A DNA stretch of 20,544 nt from CAZEQJ01 sp964514385 (GTDB lineage Bacteria; Bacteroidota; Bacteroidia; Cytophagales; Cyclobacteriaceae). Each line of letters begins with the position of its first letter. Position 1 is the stretch's first letter. Made by a program: the position numbers and the translations under genes. Where the stretch lies: contig CAZEQJ010000051.1 in NCBI GenBank assembly GCA_964514385.1, forward strand, positions 1 through 20,544, in the 5' to 3' direction. Shown in pieces: positions 1-6,968 of the stretch. A model generated the notes under the pieces. It saw only the letters and a list, made by a program, of their open reading frames with translations. It was not told the DNA's origin and ran no database searches.

Positions 1-4
1 CATT

Positions 5-48
5 GTATATGCGATAATGCTCCCTAAGCGGTCGCACTCCGCATATAC
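5..48. repeat. Imperfect cruciform/inverted repeat upstream of the PIN gene pair
   Basis: Two perfect 9-nt arms, GTATATGCG (5-13) and CGCATATAC (40-48), enclose 26 nt. The spacer itself has a small GCT/AGC stem (19-21 with 27-29), so the whole can fold into a long, partly paired hairpin. It is followed by TAACCG and an AT-rich leader before the first gene. From general familiarity, similar TATATGC-armed hairpins occur between accessory genes in Bacteroidota; that resemblance is recalled, not computed. It could be a gene-cassette boundary, a dispersed intergenic repeat, or a terminator of a gene left of the window. No T-run follows, which argues against a terminator. Confidence 0.6.
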
Positions 49-109
49 TAACCGTAGAGCATTTTATTAGTGAGGAACCAACATCGAAAAAAAATCGTAA
101 ATTGGAATC

Positions 110-889
110 GTGGATAAAGTTGGGGACATAGAAATAAGAGTAGTGGGCAAATTGGGTAATCTTGAATTGAGCCCTGAAAACTACGATATAAAGCATATTG
201 CAAGCATATTACAAAATGTAGAAGATTTATTATACCCTACTAATAAAAAAGATAGACCTTTAATAACTTATGACATTAAGGAAGGGTCAGTCAGACATAT
301 TTTTAAAACTCCAGTACAATATATAATCGGTTTTAGTGCCATATTGGCTCAAATACAAGAATCAAAATCAATAGATTTTTTAGATCTCAAAACTGCAAGA
401 GCAATTGAAAATATTCAAGAGCTTGCACAACAAAAGAATTATGAATTCCAATTTACCACATCAGTAAAAAACGATATCGAGCTATCAATTAATCCATCTA
501 CAAAATTTTTTAGATCTCAAAATACTTGGGTAGATGCAGAATTCTACTTCTATGGAATTCTAAAAGATGCCGGAGGAAAGAGTAAAGCTAACATTCATAT
601 TGACACCGAGGATCACGGATATTTAGCAATAGAAACTGGTCAAGATTTTTTGATGGAGCAAGAAGAAAATTTGCTCTATAAAAAGTTTGGAGTCAGAGCA
701 ATTGGCAAGCAAAATCTTGAAAGCGGTGAAATTGATACCAAGAGTTTAAAGTTAATAGAGTTAATTGATTATAACCCAAAATATGATTCAGACTATTTAA
801 CTTCATTGATTTCAAGAGCAAAGAATACTTGGAAAGGAATAAAATCTGATGATTGGTTATCTGATATAAGAGGAAGTTATGAAGCATAG
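110..889 (+). CDS. Uncharacterised 259-aa partner of a PIN-domain toxin (candidate antitoxin)
   Basis: I do not recognise a named domain. The start is GTG at 110; no ATG lies near the start of the frame, and the N-terminus reads as a normal soluble beta-rich segment (VGDIEIRVVGKLGNLEL). No signal peptide, membrane segment or obvious helix-turn-helix is visible. The middle (about 120-200) is a beta-rich stretch with WVDAEFYFYG and a later LLYKKFGVRAIGKQ. The last 45 residues (DYNPKYDSDYLTSLISRAK, then the spaced W-K-G-I, D-D-W-L and R-G-S-Y-E) are charged and look like a short helical tail, the kind of element with which antitoxins wrap toxins. The stop overlaps the start of the PIN gene by 11 nt, implying coupled translation. 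Role as antitoxin is inferred only from this pairing; it is unusually long for a type II antitoxin. Base composition is strongly AT-rich. Confidence 0.8.
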   Translation: MDKVGDIEIRVVGKLGNLELSPENYDIKHIASILQNVEDLLYPTNKKDRPLITYDIKEGSVRHIFKTPVQYIIGFSAILAQIQESKSIDFLDLKTARAIENIQELAQQKNYEFQFTTSVKNDIELSINPSTKFFRSQNTWVDAEFYFYGILKDAGGKSKANIHIDTEDHGYLAIETGQDFLMEQEENLLYKKFGVRAIGKQNLESGEIDTKSLKLIELIDYNPKYDSDYLTSLISRAKNTWKGIKSDDWLSDIRGSYEA

Positions 890-1364
890 TGTTTTACTTG
901 ATACTAGCTTCTTTATTCGACTTCTTAATGATGAAGACCCTCTTCATTCCAACGCCAAAGGTTATTTCAGGTATTTTCTAGAAAATGAATATATTCTTAA
1001 AGTATCTACTATTTCAATTGCTGAATATTGCGTACGAGGAAACGTGAGTGAACTACCTTTACGTAACATTCAAATCATTCCGTTCAACTTAGATCAAGCT
1101 GTAAGAACTGGTGAATTTGCAGAAGCTTTATTTGCTCAGAATAGCGTCAGTTCAGATAAACTCACACCAAGGGCAATAATTCCGAATGATTCCAAATTAT
1201 TTGCTCAAGCTGATTTAGACCAATCAATAAACTATTTCGTGACTTCAGATGGTCGTTCTAAAAACACCTTTAATGTTCTTAAAAAGAGACTTAATCCTAA
1301 ATTTGAAATAATAGATATATCAAGCCCATATAATGAGACATTTGGTATTCTTAATTTGCATTAA
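879..1364 (+). CDS. PIN-domain ribonuclease (VapC-like toxin)
   Basis: A 161-aa single-domain protein, the usual size for PIN toxins, which are Mg-dependent RNases cutting tRNA, rRNA or mRNA. The PIN acidic residues are visible in the expected order: D8 in VLLDTSFFIRLL, E49 in SISIAEYC, D104 in the IPNDSKLFAQA helix, and D124 in NYFVTSDGRS. The start is ATG at 879, inside the last codons of the preceding gene (879-889 shared), so the two are translationally coupled. No secretion signal is visible. The partner is not a small DNA-binding antitoxin of the VapB, Phd or RelB type, which makes the pair non-standard. The PIN assignment is strong; toxin function is inferred from organisation. A housekeeping PIN nuclease is possible but unlikely for an isolated overlapping pair. 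Confidence 0.85.
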   Translation: MKHSVLLDTSFFIRLLNDEDPLHSNAKGYFRYFLENEYILKVSTISIAEYCVRGNVSELPLRNIQIIPFNLDQAVRTGEFAEALFAQNSVSSDKLTPRAIIPNDSKLFAQADLDQSINYFVTSDGRSKNTFNVLKKRLNPKFEIIDISSPYNETFGILNLH

Positions 1365-1622
1365 TACGCTCTCCAATATCGGTTGCTATGAAACGCCATA
1401 AGAGTTTCAGTCCAAGGCCTTGCTCATTTCATTTTAGTTTTGTTTGCAAACCCTAATTTAAGAAGTTAGCTGATAAGGACTTATGCTTTTACATAGGGGC
1501 TAAAAATGAATATGCAAACTGAGGATTTTGATCCGAATATTGCGAAAGGGCAACTTCAGTACTTTTAACAACTGGGGTGCACACTCACCAAAACTTGGTG
1601 GTTTGATCAATTAACATTAGAC
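1365..1622. other. Gene-poor gap with a possible short open frame and a hairpin
   Basis: No convincing gene lies here. A 20-codon frame starts with ATG at 1506 and stops at 1566-1568 (MNMQTEDFDPNIAKGQLQYF); it has no relatives I recognise and could be a remnant or chance. A perfect 6-bp hairpin lies at 1586-1600 (listed separately). The segment 1365-1500 gave no readable protein in any frame I tried and may be degraded DNA. Confidence 0.4.
1586..1600. repeat. Short perfect hairpin ending in GTGGTT, upstream of the TonB-C gene
   Basis: CACCAA (1586-1591), loop AAC, TTGGTG (1595-1600), followed by GTTTGATCAATTAAC. It lies 22 nt before the ATG at 1623. The layout (CAC-type left arm, GTG right arm, then GTT) is the same as in the hairpin at 2269-2284, suggesting a related element before each gene. 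Confidence 0.5.
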
Positions 1623-2267
1623 ATGAAAATATATATACTCATAGCGACTATTATACTACTTCAATTGAATTGTATTGCTCAAGAAAAGCTTAAATGGGCA
1701 ACCATTAAACACAAAAACCCAAGTTATATTGAAAAATTTCAAGTAAAAAAAAGCAACCCTGACATTAAGCATGGTACATATAAAAAAATACTGGGCAATG
1801 TGAAAATTCAGGTTGAAGGACAATTTGAAAATAACACTGAAGTAGGTGAGTGGAAATTTTACAATACCTGGCAAGGAACTGTTTCACAAATATATAATTA
1901 CACAACTGGCGAAGTGTTATTTGACGAGGAATGGTCAAAAAACAATTTTGACCGGACAAAATATAAAAGACCCGTTTTGTATCTGGGTGGCATGTCATCC
2001 TTGTATCGGGATTGGGCCATGATAATAGAATATCCAGCTGAAGCTCGTAGGGCTGGAAAGCAAGGAAAAGTTATTATTAAAGCTAAAATAGGATCTGAAG
2101 GAAAAGTAATATATACTGAAATTATTGAAGGAATAGGATATGGCTGCGATGAAGAAGTAAAAAGATCTTTCCTTGAACTTGGTGACAATTGGCTACCTGC
2201 TATCAGTACTTCTGGAGAAGCAATTGAATCAGAAATAGTATTTCCGTTTACCTTTAAATTAAACTGA
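1623..2267 (+). CDS. Secreted protein with C-terminal TonB (TonB_C) domain
   Basis: A 214-aa protein with an N-terminal signal peptide (KIYILIATIILLQLNCIAQ, cleavage probably after residue 20). Residues about 50-100 (HGTYKKILGNVKIQVEGQF, then a G-E-W-K-F-Y motif) resemble the loose G-x-W-x-x-Y repeats of MORN-like proteins common in Bacteroidota. Residues about 136-213 are a TonB C-terminal domain: YPAEARRAGKQGKVIIKAKI, then SEGKVIYTEIIEGIG and a final beta strand VFPFTFKL. In genuine TonB this domain contacts TonB-dependent receptors, but there the N-terminus is a membrane anchor with a Pro-rich linker. Here the signal peptide appears cleavable and no linker is visible, so a periplasmic or surface TonB-C protein is more likely than an energy transducer. 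It stands alone with no ExbB/ExbD or receptor nearby. Confidence 0.8.
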   Translation: MKIYILIATIILLQLNCIAQEKLKWATIKHKNPSYIEKFQVKKSNPDIKHGTYKKILGNVKIQVEGQFENNTEVGEWKFYNTWQGTVSQIYNYTTGEVLFDEEWSKNNFDRTKYKRPVLYLGGMSSLYRDWAMIIEYPAEARRAGKQGKVIIKAKIGSEGKVIYTEIIEGIGYGCDEEVKRSFLELGDNWLPAISTSGEAIESEIVFPFTFKLN

Positions 2268-2268
2268 T

Positions 2269-2284
2269 CACAACAAGCGTTGTG
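2269..2284. repeat. Short perfect hairpin CACAAC-AAGC-GTTGTG
   Basis: Perfect 6-bp arms (2269-2274 and 2279-2284) with a 4-nt loop, starting 1 nt after the stop codon of the TonB-C gene and followed by GTTAATTTG. Its right half GTTGTGGTTA (2279-2288) is matched 9 of 10 in inverted orientation by TAGCCACAAC at 3322-3331, on the far side of the next gene. Confidence 0.6.
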
Positions 2285-2296
2285 GTTAATTTGAAA

Positions 2297-3324
2297 ATGA
2301 TAAAAAATAATAAAGCCAAATGGATTGTAAGGGTTCTATTGCTTGTTGGAACAATAGTTTCAATGTTTTTCGTGCCATGGATTTTGGTAAAGGCATGGAT
2401 TTTACCACTACCCGAAACAATTCAGGAACAAGTAGATGAAGCAATTGGGCATGGATTTGATGGGATAATAGTTTACGTAGACCAAGCAGGAAAGCCACCG
2501 GTATTTTTCACAGGTGGTTGGAAAGATAGACAAAAAAAATACCTGCCGAACCAAATTCATTGTTCAAAATTGCCAGTATTAGCAAGTTATATACCGCTGT
2601 AGCAGCTACTAAATTGGTCAAAGAAAAGCGTTTGTCTTTTGATAAAACACTCGCAGATTATCTTCCAGAACTTAGAAATAGGGTTGAAAACGCTGAAGAA
2701 ATTACCTTGAGGATGATGATTCAACACCGTTCTGGTATTCCAAATTTCACAGATAATCCAGCGTATTGGGAAAACGAACAGGAAAATGGTAAAAATGCCT
2801 TAGATTTTGCTCTCGACCTACCAGCTAGTTTTAAACCTAATGGAGGATATGAATATTCAAACACGAATTATTTATTGCTTCGTAGGATTATGGATAATGT
2901 TTTAGGGTATAGCCACAATCAGTATATCAAAGAGAAAATATTGATTCCCCTGAAGCTGAAAAACACTTTTTTTTCGATCGCTGAAGTTGATTTAGACGAT
3001 GTTATGAGTGGATATTATGTGGGCCATGAGGAAGATTTTAAAGCTCGTGAATATGGAATGTTAGCTACAGCAGAAGATGTGGGTATATTCGTGCGAGCCT
3101 TAAATGATGGTTCGGTATTTGACCCGGGAGAAAAGGAACTCTATCCTTACGAATATAATCACGGTGGTTTAGTGGTTGGTTATCAAAGCCTGGCTCAATA
3201 CCACAAGGATATAGACGCGGTAGTGGTTCAATTTATCAACACCACAGATTTTACTGGTTATGAATGGAACTTATCAGAAATTACAATTAACCGAATTGTA
3301 AAAATCATTAGAAAGAAAAACTAG
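2297..3324 (+). pseudogene. Membrane-anchored class-C beta-lactamase-type serine hydrolase, interrupted by a -1 frame change
   Basis: Two overlapping frames together encode one beta-lactamase-family (PF00144-type) serine hydrolase. The first runs from ATG 2297 (an upstream GTG at 2282 lies in the hairpin) to a stop at 2602; it carries one membrane segment (about residues 8-30) and ends out of frame soon after GGWKDRQKK. The second continues from about 2539 to 3324 with IPAEPNSLFKIASISKLYTA. The join is the A8 run at 2532-2539: a ninth A, or a -1 slip, restores QKKIPAEPNSLFK. Catalytic elements are all in the second part: S-I-S-K (SxxK nucleophile), Y-S-N in GYEYSNTNY, and H-G-G in YNHGGLVVGYQS. 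With these intact, the break is a recent mutation, a homopolymer sequencing error, or programmed frameshifting. The family includes D-aminopeptidases, esterases and penicillin-binding-like hydrolases; the substrate is unknown. Confidence 0.75.
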
Positions 3325-3331
3325 CCACAAC
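3322..3331. repeat. Inverted partner of the 2279-2288 motif (TAGCCACAAC)
   Basis: TAGCCACAAC overlaps the stop codon of the serine hydrolase and pairs 9 of 10 with GTTGTGGTTA at 2279-2288, so the gene is bracketed by short inverted repeats. The DNA immediately beyond it is an open frame with no start of its own. Confidence 0.45.
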
Positions 3332-3564
3332 AAAAATATTTGGCAGATGAAGGCTACTCAACTACTGTAATAGAACATCCTATTGATCATAGCATTTGGA
3401 ATGACTACGGCTTCAAATGGAGCGGCAGAATAATGTTTTTACTTGATAAAAAGGAGAAAATCGTTTTAATTCATCCTTCACCTGCTGATACAAGAGATAT
3501 TTTAAGGAATGGAAAATTATTTTGCACAAAAAACTCAAAAATGAGTATGAGATCTGATCGCTAA
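3332..3564 (+). pseudogene. 5'-truncated open frame, unrecognised
   Basis: The frame reads straight out of the CCACAAC motif: KYLADEGYSTTVIEHP, IDHSIWNDYGFKWSGRIMFL, LDKKEKIVLIHPSPADTRDI, then a low-complexity KNSKMSMRSDR end. There is no ATG at its beginning (the only plausible initiator is TTG at 3340), and it opens at the repeat boundary. This looks like the C-terminal part of a protein whose 5' end was removed when the upstream unit arrived. The amino-acid pattern (alternating hydrophobic strands, aromatic-rich) looks like real protein, but I do not recognise the family. It could instead be a short intact TTG-started gene. Confidence 0.4.
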
Positions 3565-3661
3565 ATAAGGTCCTTGGCCTGGTTCAGATACTCTAATGAC
3601 TTGTTCGAATACTCATTTTAGTTGGAGTGACAAAGAAAAATATAGAATTAAGAAGAATTTT

Positions 3662-4810
3662 ATGAATCCAAAATCATCATTAAAAACAATTGCCATATTT
3701 TCTGCTATACTGGCAGCTTCATGCACCGATCAATCCTCCGATAAGCGTGATATATTCAGTAGAAGCAGCGTAGTTGAAATCCTCAATAAAGTTAATAATA
3801 AATGGCAAAAAGAGAATAAAGTATCTGAGCAATGGGCATTTTGGCATCCGTCTGCTTATCACATCGGAAACATGGAGGCCTATAAGCTGACGAAAAATGA
3901 AAATTATTTAAACTACAGTCTTCAATGGGCAGAAAACAATAGCTGGCAGGGAGCAAAATCAACGAATGCTGAAGAATGGAAATTTACGTACGGCGAAACG
4001 GATGAATATGTACTTTTTGGTGACTGGCAGGCTTGTTTTCAAGTTTATATCGACTTGAATAAGTTAAATCCTTCGCCCCGTAAAATAGCGCGTGTATTGG
4101 AAGTTATGGATTACCAGGTCCATTCTGATGAGAACGAATATTGGTGGTGGATAGACGGTCTGTTTATGGTAATGCCTGTGATGCCCAGAATGTATGAACT
4201 GACCTCAGACCCACTTTATCTGAAAAAACTTTATGAATATTACAGTTAAACTAAACGCTTGACGTATGACGAGGAAGCTGGTTTGTGGTACAGGGATAAG
4301 AAATATTTGTACCCAAAGCATAAAACCAATACCGGGAAAAAGGACTTTTGGTCGAGAGGAAATGGATGGGTAATTGCAGCGCATGCACGTACCCTCGATA
4401 AATTACCTTTATCAGATGCACATTATGAAGATTATGCTGCTGTACTGATTAAAATGGCTCAGGCATTAAAGAAGGCTCAGCAAAAAGATGGCCACTGGAC
4501 GCGTAGTTTACTGGATCCTGAACAGGCACCCGGGCCGGAAACCAGCGGAACAGCATTTTTTGTTTATGGGATTCTTTGGGGTATTAATAACGATATTTTA
4601 AATAAAGAGGAATATGCCCCTGTTGTTGAAAAGGCATGGAAATATCTTGTTGAAGTAGCTGTACAACCTGACGGAACACTCGGATATGTCCAACCAATCG
4701 GTGAACGGGCAGAACCAGACCAAATCGTAGACAAAAATTCTACTGCCGATTTTGGCGTTGGTGCTTTTTTACTTGCAGCCTCAGAAATGGTCAAATACAT
4801 TGAAAATTGA
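3662..4810 (+). pseudogene. GH105-type unsaturated uronyl hydrolase lipoprotein, split by an in-frame TAA
   Basis: One continuous reading frame encodes a 382-residue family-GH105-type enzyme (YteR/RhiN-like, which removes the unsaturated uronic acid left by polysaccharide lyases), except for TAA at 4247-4249 (codon 196). A single C-to-T change from CAA (Gln) would explain it. The N-terminus is a lipoprotein signal (AIFSAILAASC, Cys21). Family signatures occur on both sides of the stop: FGDWQ near D121 and WWWIDGLFM with the likely catalytic Asp D165 before it; LTYDEEAGLWYRD, FWSRGNGW and ETSGTAFFVYGILWGI after it. The frame and length are otherwise normal, so the loss is recent, or the stop is read through, or the base is miscalled. 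The next gene starts 7 nt downstream and is probably co-transcribed. ATG 3662 is preferred because it puts the signal peptide at the N-terminus. Confidence 0.85.
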
Positions 4811-4817
4811 TCATAAG

Positions 4818-6125
4818 ATGAGAAAAACAACACGAAAAATTATGCTGCTTAGTCTAATGATCACTCTGGTAATTGGATTTCAGGCCACAGGCCAAAACAT
4901 CGGATACCTGACAAATGATGGTGCCTGGTGTTGGTTTTCCGATCCCAGAGCAATTTTTACTGAAGGACAGGTCATTACTGGCTGGGTAAAGGCGAGTGGT
5001 ACAGTGGAAGCAGCAAGATTCAATATTAAGGATAAACAAGTCGAAACAAGTGAATTGTACTTTATTTTGGAAAAGGATGATCACAACAATCCTGCTTTTA
5101 CCATCACTGCTTCTGGAGAAGTAATTGTGATGTATACACGTCATGCCCTTAAGGATTTGTTCATTAATCGACTTGATGCAGATAGTGAGTCTTTTACTTT
5201 TTCTAGGCCTCAATTTATCCACCCTTTCAGTGAAGAGCAGTTGGCCAAATTCCCCAGACCAACAATGACCTATGCAAATCCAATCCGACTGGAAGATGAA
5301 AATGATAGAATTTATAGTTTTGGTCGGTGGACGGGCTTTAAACCTAATATGATATGGTTGGATGACGATGGTATAACATGGTCTAAGAGTAAGGTGATGA
5401 TTACGAATTATCCATTTGATCCTAATAACAGGCCCTATGTGAAGTACTTCTCTGATGGAAAATCTAAAATTCACATAGTCTTCACTGACGGTCATCCCAG
5501 AGATGAACCAACGAACTCAGTATATTATGCCTACTATGAAAAAGGTGCTTTTTTTAAAGCTTCAGGTGAGCAGATTTGTACTATAGCAGAGCTGCCTTTT
5601 GAGCCAAAGGATGCCTCAGTAGTTTTTACTTCAAATCCCGAAGAAGGTAGAGCCTGGATTGCAGACATCGGCCAGGATGAAAAAAACAAGCCAATAATTG
5701 TTTATACCAGAAGCCCGGAAGAAACAAATCATGAGTATTGGTATGCAAGGTATACTGAAAACGGATGGGAAAACTATAAAGTTTGTGATTCAGGACCTTG
5801 GTTCCCACAAACTCCAGCAGGTACAAAAGAAAGAGAACCCCATTATTTTGGTGGTCTGACTATTCATCCCGACGATGCTTCGATACTTTACCTTTCCAGA
5901 CAAGTAAAGGGTGTTTTCGAAATTGAGCGATGGGAAACTCAAAATGGAGGTGAATCATGGATTTCAGAAGCTATTACAGAAAATTCAGAATTTGACAACG
6001 TCCGACCATATGTGCCCAGAGGATTGGATAAGGAATCAGGTGAAGTGGTCCTGTGGATGGAAAATCAGAAGTACATTCATTATACGGATTTTATGACTTC
6101 CATTAAATACCATATTCAGGAATGA
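4818..6125 (+). CDS. Secreted BNR-repeat beta-propeller protein, candidate PL24/PL25-like (ulvan) lyase
   Basis: A 435-aa protein with a cleavable signal peptide (MLLSLMITLVIGFQATGQ, cut about residue 26). Mature residues start with the BNR_4-type signature GAWCWFSDPRAI, followed by repeated aromatic/Asp blade motifs (GITWSKSKVMI, IHIVFTDGHPRDE, ENGWENYKV, NGGESWISEAI), as in seven-bladed propellers. Two His residues 20 apart (H89 in DDHNNPAF, H109 in YTRHA) and later Y152 and R170 (TYANPIRLED, then IYSFGRW) recall the His/Tyr/Arg active-site set described for PL24/PL25 ulvan lyases. The upstream GH105 gene acts on lyase products, which supports a lyase or a helper role in uronic-acid polysaccharide breakdown. 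The exact substrate is inferred. ATG 4818 is chosen because the frame opens upstream inside the GH105 gene without a plausible signal peptide. Confidence 0.8.
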   Translation: MRKTTRKIMLLSLMITLVIGFQATGQNIGYLTNDGAWCWFSDPRAIFTEGQVITGWVKASGTVEAARFNIKDKQVETSELYFILEKDDHNNPAFTITASGEVIVMYTRHALKDLFINRLDADSESFTFSRPQFIHPFSEEQLAKFPRPTMTYANPIRLEDENDRIYSFGRWTGFKPNMIWLDDDGITWSKSKVMITNYPFDPNNRPYVKYFSDGKSKIHIVFTDGHPRDEPTNSVYYAYYEKGAFFKASGEQICTIAELPFEPKDASVVFTSNPEEGRAWIADIGQDEKNKPIIVYTRSPEETNHEYWYARYTENGWENYKVCDSGPWFPQTPAGTKEREPHYFGGLTIHPDDASILYLSRQVKGVFEIERWETQNGGESWISEAITENSEFDNVRPYVPRGLDKESGEVVLWMENQKYIHYTDFMTSIKYHIQE

Positions 6126-6308
6126 GGTCGAAATATTCATGATTCATCATGGCGCCCGGGATCTTGGAAGGCGCTTATCTTGGTGAAAAAATCATAACAT
6201 TCTGCCTTGTCCCATATTGCCTGATTTGGAATAGCTATACCGTATTTTTAAGCAATATCCCGTATATTAAATAAAAAATTAGCGGTGTGTAATTAGTTAA
6301 CCATCGAC
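6126..6308. other. Intergenic, no gene; probable promoter region of the Crp/Fnr gene
   Basis: 183 nt with no readable protein. A GCGCC/GGCGC pair (about 6152-6176) could form a weak 5-bp stem but is not followed by a T-run. The AT-rich second half before 6309 probably holds the promoter; I see no clear Bacteroidota TTTG / TAnnTTTG pair. Confidence 0.4.
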
Positions 6309-6887
6309 ATGAGCGCAATACAAGATATCTTCCTAAAGATTTTCCCGCTTTTTCCTCAGGAAACAATCATGCAGTTTGCTGGATCTTTTGATGAACAAAA
6401 TCTAAAAAAAGGTGACTTTTTACTTCAAGAGAGTGAAATATGCAAAGAGTTGGTATTCATACTAAAAGGAAATATGATGTGCTATTACCTTAAAAATGGT
6501 AAACGGTACATCGATGAGTTTTCCCTGGATTATGAGTTTATAACCGATTATACCAGTCTTATCAACAAAACACCTACAGATAAATATATAGAATGCCTGG
6601 AAAATTCCAGCGTCTATACACTTAATATCAATAAAATGACTGCCCTATATGAGTTGCCTGATCAGCCGTTTGACAGGCTGGGTAGGGTGATGGCCGAACA
6701 AATATATTTGCAATGGCATGAAAAAAGTAAGTCATTATTAATGGATGATGCCACTGAAAGATATATGAAACTTATTCACAGCAGACCCCATCTTCCTCAA
6801 CGGGTACCTCAATATCTCATTGCAGAGTATTTGGGTATCACTCCAGAATCCCTGAGCAGGATAAGAAAATCCATGAGCCAGCTTTAA
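6309..6887 (+). CDS. Crp/Fnr-family transcriptional regulator
   Basis: A 192-aa protein with the two-part Crp/Fnr layout. Residues about 25-115 form a cyclic-nucleotide-binding-type beta roll (LKKGDFLLQESEICKELVFI, then LKGNMMCYYLKNGKRYIDEF). Residues about 155-192 are a short C-terminal helix-turn-helix (LPQRVPQYLIAEYLGITPES, then LSRIRKS). The Arg/Ser phosphate-binding cassette of true cAMP binders is not evident and there is no Cys cluster for an Fe-S centre, so the effector is unknown, as for most of the many Bacteroidota paralogues of this type. It lies 81 nt upstream of three closely spaced same-strand genes and is the obvious candidate regulator for them. Confidence 0.9.
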   Translation: MSAIQDIFLKIFPLFPQETIMQFAGSFDEQNLKKGDFLLQESEICKELVFILKGNMMCYYLKNGKRYIDEFSLDYEFITDYTSLINKTPTDKYIECLENSSVYTLNINKMTALYELPDQPFDRLGRVMAEQIYLQWHEKSKSLLMDDATERYMKLIHSRPHLPQRVPQYLIAEYLGITPESLSRIRKSMSQL

Positions 6888-6944
6888 GGCATTTCTTTCT
6901 TACCATACATCAATGCCTACGTTGGTAAACTGATTTTCCTTTGT

Positions 6945-6965
6945 AGTAAATATTTAAAATTTACT
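6945..6965. promoter_or_regulatory. Palindrome immediately upstream of the outer-membrane gene cluster
   Basis: AGTAAAT (6945-6951), 7-nt AT spacer, ATTTACT (6959-6965): perfect 7-nt arms, a 21-bp site ending 3 nt before the ATG at 6969. Size and symmetry suit a dimeric helix-turn-helix regulator such as the Crp/Fnr protein encoded upstream, and the position would block transcription or early elongation. Assignment to that regulator is inference; it could also act as an RNA hairpin at the start codon. Confidence 0.4.
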
Positions 6966-6968
6966 GCA

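Noticed and set aside
1..60. Integron attC site
   Set aside because: The fold is attC-like, but neither the RYYYAAC nor the GTTRRRY core is present, and no integrase gene is in the window. Kept only as an unexplained inverted repeat.
1506..1568. 20-codon frame as a small protein gene
   Set aside because: No recognisable relatives, no clear ribosome-binding context, and the length is easily due to chance. Mentioned only in the gap description.
4854..5495. 213-codon open frame on the minus strand
   Set aside because: Lies fully antisense to the beta-propeller gene, has no domain-like or signal sequence, and reads like an antisense shadow.
6150..6180. Terminator after the beta-propeller gene
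   Set aside because: GCGCC/GGCGC gives only a 5-bp stem with a 13-nt loop and no T-run.
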